DNA from: Ypsolopha sequella | Taxonomy: Eukaryota > Arthropoda > Insecta > Lepidoptera > Ypsolophidae | Length of the DNA stretch: 64,000 nt | Assembly: GCA_934047225.1 (NCBI GenBank) | Contig: OW203987.1 | Span: forward strand, 4,739,501-4,803,500 | Direction: 5' to 3' | Part shown: positions 57,900-64,000 of the stretch, piece by piece | Layout: each line of letters begins with the position of its first letter | How positions within the stretch are numbered: the first letter of the stretch is position 1 | Notes under the pieces: generated by a model | Databases searched by the model: none | What the model saw: the letters and a program-made list of their open reading frames with translations, nothing else | Told to the model about the DNA's origin: nothing | Made by a program: the position numbers and the translations under genes

Positions 57900-60170
57900 T
57901 TATTTTATTTTATTTGAATGTATTGTTCCAAGTTCAACAAATTGTTTACCGCCTAAAGTAAACAAGCAGCAACAAACCTTATTTAAAATTTCCTTCGAAA
58001 AAAGGCCATAAAAGTAATGGTTCGCTTGTCCGTGTAAAAAGTTTGATGTCACCTATAAAGGTTTATTTTTGAATATTTCGGCAGAGGGCAATTTATTTCC
58101 CCGACGACGGAATGCTATAAACTTAAAACAAGTCGCCGCTTGCCGTTTTAAGGAGTATTCAACGTGTTTTTGACGCATTCTCTGGACACAAACATGACTT
58201 GAGTAATGGGATACGAAAATCACTTTTTAGGAAAAGACACTTAGCACTTATCAAACATTCTTTTACGTGACCAGAAGATCTCACTTGAAGTTTACGAAAT
58301 CGTAAGAATAAATAGGTGATAATAAATAATGAAACTGCCGAAATTTTCTTACAGATTCATGAGTTCATAATTCCTGTAATTCAATAGCTATTTCTATTAT
58401 TTGTTTTTTGTTTAAAAGTTGATTTCAAGGTTTTACATCTACGAATTAAATTTTGTTTTTATTTTCAGTTTGTTTATAAAAATTAAATCTTCAAAATCAG
58501 TTCGTCCTAAATGCTATCCTAAATCTATTTCCATGATAAGATTTGAAATATTTTTTTCCAGTTGACACTTTTCAAAAATTAAATTAATGATGCTGTTAGC
58601 TTAGTGTTGTCTCTTTCATACAAAAAATACAAAAATGTTACTACTGAAAGTTCAGTTTCCTTCAAATTCTCTATAGAAAACCGCAATTTCATAGGTAAAG
58701 ACCTAATATAAACAAAATAAGATCATTATATGAAGAACCCTAATTCCATATTTGAATTGAACTGAATAATAACTGGACTCGATGCACGAATGACCTGCGC
58801 ACGAGTCGTTTATCTAGATTAACAAACGAATATTACTAAATGTGCCGATTTCCTTTCAAATGAACATGGAGCTGAACTTTGAAAGCCCATTTCAATAAAC
58901 TGAATCAAGAATGTAAGATCAATTCTTCAATTCTATGGTATTGTACCCTTAAAGTTACTAGTTATCTATCCAAATGTTTTTTTTTTCACTATTTCTTTTT
59001 CTTTTTTTAACGTGTCTTATCTTATCGTGACGTACAGTTTTAACTAAATAACTATTATTAAATCCGTATAAGTAGGATTTCTAAAAAGGATGTCTACTTA
59101 TATAATTAAAAATGAAAGATTAAATATTAAAGAGAACTTATTTGTTTTTTTTTTTAATTCTGTTTACACATATGTATATATATTTATATACTTTTTTTGT
59201 TTCGTTTTTTTTTCTGTCAATCATCGACTTCATTTTATGAAATTTTAACATATTATATTAATTTTATTTAATTTCACTGTCGCCGACTTTACAAGTCGAA
59301 ATATATCTGGAAATGATTATTATAATAAAGTGTTTTTATAGAAATATATAGTGTAAAAAAAAATTAAAGTATAAAACGAAAGATACTACTTAACACTAGG
59401 AAATCAGGGTATCATCTCGGTGAAAGATTTATGACAACTTAAGTTGAACAACAATGAATTATATAGTCACATTTTACAGAAACAAAATGGAGGAAAACAA
59501 CCGACCGGCTCATACGATGAGGATAAAGCTGTTCAAGCTCAAATAGTTGTAAATCATTTTGATCCAGTTCTGTCAGATATTCACCACAAAATATTCAAAA
59601 TAGTCAAATCTCATCGTAAATCCAGATTCAAAAGCAATAAATTTTCGTTGCTGTGTGAAACGTTAATAAATTTAAGCATGTTTATGATTCTACAAACTTC
59701 TACCTTAACCAAACCTCTCTTCTTCTTTCAACTACCTATGCAAAATACACAGCCTCCCAAGTTTCTTTGTTGTTAACAATACCTAGGTTATCAGTTATCA
59801 CTGTTTCTTCTTTTACGTAATGACCTTAAGTAAGAGGACTATGTTTAAGATAATGTTTTTGAATATATCAATCGAATGTTATGAAATTAAAGATGGCCGA
59901 CGCATGATGATTCAAGATTACCGAGAGGACCGGTATTCTATTCGTTTACCTAATACGGTTACGTCTCGACTACGTTAATTTATTATTATTTACTTCAGAC
60001 TTTCAACTTAATCTAGAACATCTGCACTAAGGCACAACTGACACATTTGCTGTAAATCTAGATATCTGTCAAGTGTTAGGAAGGTGAGGAGCATTTAGAT
60101 TGGTATTATATATTTATGGTGATGGATGATATATGAATAGATGTCGTGGCCATATCGTAGATATGACCAT
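57900..60170. other. Upstream Notch intron, nothing else seen
   Basis: AT-rich intron. The reading frame at 59,444-59,776 has no recognisable domain. A GTCGAAATATATC segment at 59,297-59,309 is discussed under findings. Confidence 0.4.
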
Positions 60171-60178
60171 CAGATGAT

Positions 60179-60295
60179 CTGGACGGCGATTCCGAAAATT
60201 GCAAAGGACAAAAATCAATCATTTCCGTAGAGGATCCCTTCTAAAATCATTTGAAATCTATCGTAGCAATTTTTTTGCCAGAATCGCCGTCCTGA
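60179..60295. repeat. Short inverted repeat
   Basis: GGACGGCGATTCCG...AATTGC near 60,180-60,200 is mirrored by GCAATTTTTTTGCC and AGAATCGCCGTCC near 60,268-60,293. Confidence 0.6.
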
Positions 60296-60444
60296 TCGGC
60301 CATATCATGAAATCCGCTCCGCTTCACTCGTCGTCGCATTATTTTTTACTTCTTATTGAAAGACTATCATATATTTCTTATTTTATACTTATGGCAAATA
60401 TGGTCCATTTTACGAAATGGCCACGATATAGATACACCCTACAT

Positions 60445-61170
60445 CATAGATAAATAAAGGAAGGATAGATTGCTCACTCCATACATTAGAACAAAGCCCG
60501 CGTAAAACTTATTATTTTCGCCGGTACCTAGTAGTTCGACTTATTATTTTTGATGTCGCTACTATACTAGATAAATTGTGACATACCTGGTGCCATCTAT
60601 TAAACAGTTGATGAAACGAAATTCGATGTGTGTGTGTGTGTGTGTAGCAACTATACTTCACCTACAAAAACAAAAATTTGCTAGAATACGACAATACGCG
60701 ACACATGGCATACGATAAATCTGAGGATAAATCGCTCAACCGTGCATGACAGTTGAGTCAAAGAGTAAAGTTATATACCGGTATGTATGAGTATAGTGTT
60801 TTAGGTAAATAAAGCGTATTTTAATGCACATATTTTGTTTAATTGATCGTTGTGCGCCATCTACCGGAATCCAGAATAACCATCTGCACGCTTAGTTAGA
60901 TTGCCGGCTTACCACAGAAAGTTTAATGAAAAAAATGTTAAAAACACCTGATTAAGAATTCACTATTTTCTGATGCGATGTTATGAAAATTATGTGTTTT
61001 TATTCATAAAATAAATAAATATGATGAACCAGAACAGTAAAATGCTATATTTCGTCGATTTCAGACACATTTTATTTCCAGCGAGACAAGTAACGCCATC
61101 TAGCAACGTTTTTTTAGTATTGCGAACAGTACAAGGAGATAGCAATCTATCCTTCCTTTATTTATCTATG
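60445..61170. mobile_element. MITE with 8-bp TSD and 30-bp TIRs
   Basis: Ends CATAGATAAATAAAGGAAGG / CCTTCCTTTATTTATCTATG, TIRs of about 30 bp. Direct repeat CCCTACAT at 60,437-60,444 and 61,171-61,178. An 8-bp TSD fits hAT or P-like elements; the termini do not decide. Includes a (GT)n run near 60,625-60,645. Confidence 0.88.
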
Positions 61171-61268
61171 CCCTACATTTAAATATATATACGTAACGAA
61201 AAGGCCACTCTGTCCGATCGTAAGAATACCCAAACAGAATAACATGGTCGACAAAATAAACGTCATTA

Positions 61269-61430
61269 AGAGCGGTTTCGCAGCCGGATTGTGAAAAACA
61301 CGCCTTTTTCTAATTAATCTAGGGTTTTGTTAAATAACTATTGAATGAATTTGAATTTATGTTTTCCGTTTCGATTAATTAGAAAAAGGGCGGGTTTTTC
61401 ACAATCCGGCTGCGAAACCGCTCTCTTAAA
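61269..61430. mobile_element. Short MITE (GAGCGGTTTCGCAGC ends)
   Basis: Inverted arms of about 48 bp starting GAGCGGTTTCGCAGCCGGAT, both continuing TTGTGAAAAAC and TTTTTCTAATTAAT. Flanks begin TTAA, allowing a TTA- or TTAA-type target. Confidence 0.82.
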
Positions 61431-62282
61431 CAAAAAGAGGACATCCTTATTTAAATAAAGAAGTGCCGATGAAAAGGTACAATAAGTAATATGATAACAT
61501 ACACTCATAATTATATCAGTTTAGAGACGAACACGTGTCGCTAAGTTTTCTTGCTTGTTATTTAAGATTGTTTTATTATTTATACTCGTACTATTTGCAT
61601 TAATAAAATAATATACTTCTCAAAAAATCGTAACCCTTTTCAAGTTTATGTTTTAATGGATTATTAGAAAGTTTGAATTTGGAACATTAACATAAAGAAT
61701 TCAAAATTTTGTACTACCTACTTACCTACTGTTATATATAATTATAATATTTTAATTTTTTCTGTATAATACAATATTTTTCTTAAAATCTATGAAATAC
61801 ATAAGCATAAAAGTGTTTCGATTTTTTTATGAGAAGTGTATATTTATAAGTTGTAGATAGATGGACTTCCGCAAAGTAACGCCTATTTAAATCAATTATA
61901 ATAATATGTATCAGTTTTCTATTGGATAAATTTACCTAACAGTGTCACAATTTGTGCAAAGTCCGTTCTAGATTCAAATAAAATTATTCCTCACATGAAT
62001 ACCATTATTATTCGACTCTGATTAATGATCGATTGATAAATCTACCAATCGAATAGATATATATAAGTTCTCGCTACTTTTTTGTCAGTAACTAATGATA
62101 GAGCTCCCAATCTTGATAACTTGCAGCAATGGTAGATAATTAAGTCTTTAGTTATTTATTTACTTTTGTGAGTCGATCACTCGTATTTGTTTCAAAATAG
62201 TCTTAATAATTAAAATGCTCAAAGTTTTTAGCTAAGAACAATGTATATCGAAATAATCAAGACAATTAAAAAAAAGAGTCAA

Positions 62283-62400
62283 ACAAAACTATTTGCGACT
62301 AGGAGCGAAGTGAGGTGTTAGGTTGGTTGTGATCATAAATTTTGGAGCCGAGCGAAGCGGAGTAGAGCAGAGCGTGGCAACCTTTGTAGTTCTTTACAGA
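62283..62400 (+). repeat. GAGCGAAGCG-rich repeat, second copy
   Basis: GGAGCGAAGTGAGGTGTTAG and GAGCCGAGCGAAGCGGAGTA, in the same order as at 46.6 kb. Confidence 0.5.
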
Positions 62401-62550
62401 ATTCATGATATGGCCAATAAAATCAGTATGAGCCTACGATCAGGCATATACAAATACTAAATGCAATAATATTTTGTGAGTTTCGTAATAGCTTTGCACG
62501 AGTGTTCTAATGTCTAATTTAATACCTCAATAATAAATTAATATTAATTA

Positions 62551-62668
62551 ATGATATAGTTATATTAATAATATAACTATATCATTATAATATAGTTATA
62601 GTGACTTAATATTATATATTAATAATATAGTTATAGTGACTTAATGCATTAAGTCACTATAACTATAA
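62551..62668. repeat. Two AT-rich palindromes
   Basis: 62,551-62,585 and 62,627-62,668 are near-perfect palindromes, built from ATATAGTTATA and, in the second, TAGTGACTTAATGCATTAAG. Potential cruciform or assembly-sensitive sequence. Confidence 0.8.
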
Positions 62669-63376
62669 ATACCTACACTTGGACATTTTTAGTATTTCAT
62701 TTTATTGTCTAAAGCATAAATTGTGCAACCTACTCATGTAATATTATTATTCTTATTAAAATCAAATTTACACTTAAGTAAGTACTAATAAATATTTTTC
62801 CTTCAATAAAGACACAGTAACTTACTCATACGCTACCACAATTCATTAGCCACAAAATGATCGCTCGAGTTGTTTACAACTTCTACACCGAAACCTGTTC
62901 ATGTGAATTGTGAAGCGTTAAAATAAAGATGTACTATTATGATATCATATTGACTGACCGATTTTCGGATTTGTCAGTTGGTATTTTTTGTTTTTAGAAT
63001 AACTTGAATTTTTGTAAAATGAACATAGTGCAACCGACCCATGCTTTACTTAAAAATTTTCATTTTTCAAGATGTAATTATTATTTTTTTTCTAGATTAG
63101 ACTACTTTCAAATATTATTTGACAGTTAAAAACTTTTGTGAAACCCTATAATTGGTCTTTGTTTGTATACTTATAAGTTTACCACTATTATTTAAAATGA
63201 CGATGTTTTTTTTTAAATAAGCATATTGTAATTGACTGTTGGGTTTCCGAATAAAAATTATTAAAATTATTAAATTATTATTATAATAAATTAACATTAA
63301 TATGAAAGAATGACAATACAAATTCAAATAAATGAAAAGATCAAGGCGTTTTGTAAAAGCTTTAGCGTCCCTGTTA

Positions 63377-63560
63377 TCCCATATGCGAAAAAACCCTCAG
63401 TGTGAGAGGGACGGATTCATGGAAAAGTAGCAAAAAGTCGGTTTTTTTAATATGAAATGTACTAAATTTGCTACCAAAATTTCGTTTAACCAGGTCCTAG
63501 ATGCTGTTAAAACCCATCTAATAAAATATAATTGCAGTCCATAATGTCATTCCAAATTGT
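63377..63560 (+). repeat. Dispersed repeat B, copy 2
   Basis: See 7,848-8,030. Text includes CATATGCGAAAAAACCCTCA and ACCCATCTAATAAAATATAA. Non-coding, in the long upstream Notch intron. Confidence 0.65.
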
Positions 63561-63666
63561 CAAAACATTATTTATTGCCTACTTACTACATTTTTCAGCA
63601 GAGAAAGTAAGGTGACGAAAGAAATGTATGGTGCGCAAGTGGAAGGTACAGCTCGACCAGCCCCCC

Positions 63667-63886
63667 TATTCTGTATCTTTAGTTGCCAACTGAACGAGGT
63701 GCCTATCATCAAAAACATAGATAAATACTGAAATCTCAAAATTGCCTTTAGTGGGTATTGAACTATTAACAATCTGTATCGTCACTTCAAGTGCGAACAT
63801 ATCCTTAGGACATCGGAATTCGATAGTATATCTATGTTTTTGATGATAGACACCCTGTCCAGAAGGCAACTAGAGATACATAATAG
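63667..63886. mobile_element. MITE family A, copy 3
   Basis: Closest to copy 1, with the same CCCCCCTATT left edge and GGCCCGCAGG right flank. Ends are inverted TATCTTTAGTTGCC / GGCAACTAGAGATA. Confidence 0.8.
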
Positions 63887-63899
63887 GCCCGCAGGCCGC

Positions 63900-64000
63900 C
63901 CTAGAAGGACATGCTGACCAAAATTGGCGACATACTGAAGAAGGGCAATGTCAAAAGTACCCGGTATAGAAGAGCTTGTATGCCTAGATTGATGAAGAGG
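63900..64000 (+). pseudogene. LINE-like ORF fragment at window edge
   Basis: Open in one frame: DMLTKIGDILKKGNVKS, then TRYRRACMPRLMKR. Related text at 17,331 and, shorter, near 130-160. Continues beyond the window. Confidence 0.4.

Noticed and set aside
59444..59776. 110-codon plus-strand frame starting MNNNELYSH
   Set aside because: No domain, no splice context, AT-rich composition like its surroundings; inside a Notch intron.

Overview
This is eukaryotic, intron-rich, AT-rich and repeat-laden DNA, almost certainly from a lepidopteran insect. The main gene encodes an insect-type Notch receptor. The intergenic and intronic space is full of tRNA-derived SINEs, CTAG-CCCGCGG-type repeats with GAGT/CAGT microsatellite tails, RTE/CR1-like LINE pieces and many MITEs. 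There are no bacterial operons, CRISPR arrays or riboswitches.

Notch occupies the minus strand from about 57.2 kb down to the stop codon at 21,141. I resolved 27 coding exons. They start inside EGF repeat 8 and run to the conserved C-terminal EAIYI-stop. All splice sites are AG/GT and all phases agree, giving 2,141 residues in the window. The signal peptide and EGF1-7 lie beyond 64,000. One 2.28 kb exon carries EGF29-36, the three LNRs, the heterodimerisation domain, the transmembrane helix and the WFP RAM motif. Ankyrin exons and a PEST/PPxY tail follow.

Downstream on the same strand, three exons (6,879 to 4,699) encode TM1 to TM5 of a class-A GPCR with biogenic-amine-receptor features. Its first exon and TM6-7 exons were not found; the latter probably lie before position 1.

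The introns and flanks hold a layered transposon record. Notable elements: (i) a two-gene DNA transposon at about 51.2-55.7 kb with an intact THAP+DDE transposase and an intact YqaJ nuclease in convergent orientation, matching the ISL2EU type; (ii) a full-length RNase H-bearing LINE (24,985-30,257) with a 10-bp target duplication, in sense orientation in a Notch ankyrin intron; (iii) a Tc1/mariner-group element (8,212-10,113) with unusually wide DDE spacing; (iv) a 5'-truncated Penelope-like element with a hammerhead-ribozyme-like 3' region; (v) hAT-like, TTAA-flanked and other MITEs, several nested; (vi) a long inverted-repeat structure with a tRNA-like sequence at its centre.

Apart from Notch and the GPCR, I find no convincing host protein-coding gene. 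Boundaries of TE remnants are approximate where no target duplication is visible.
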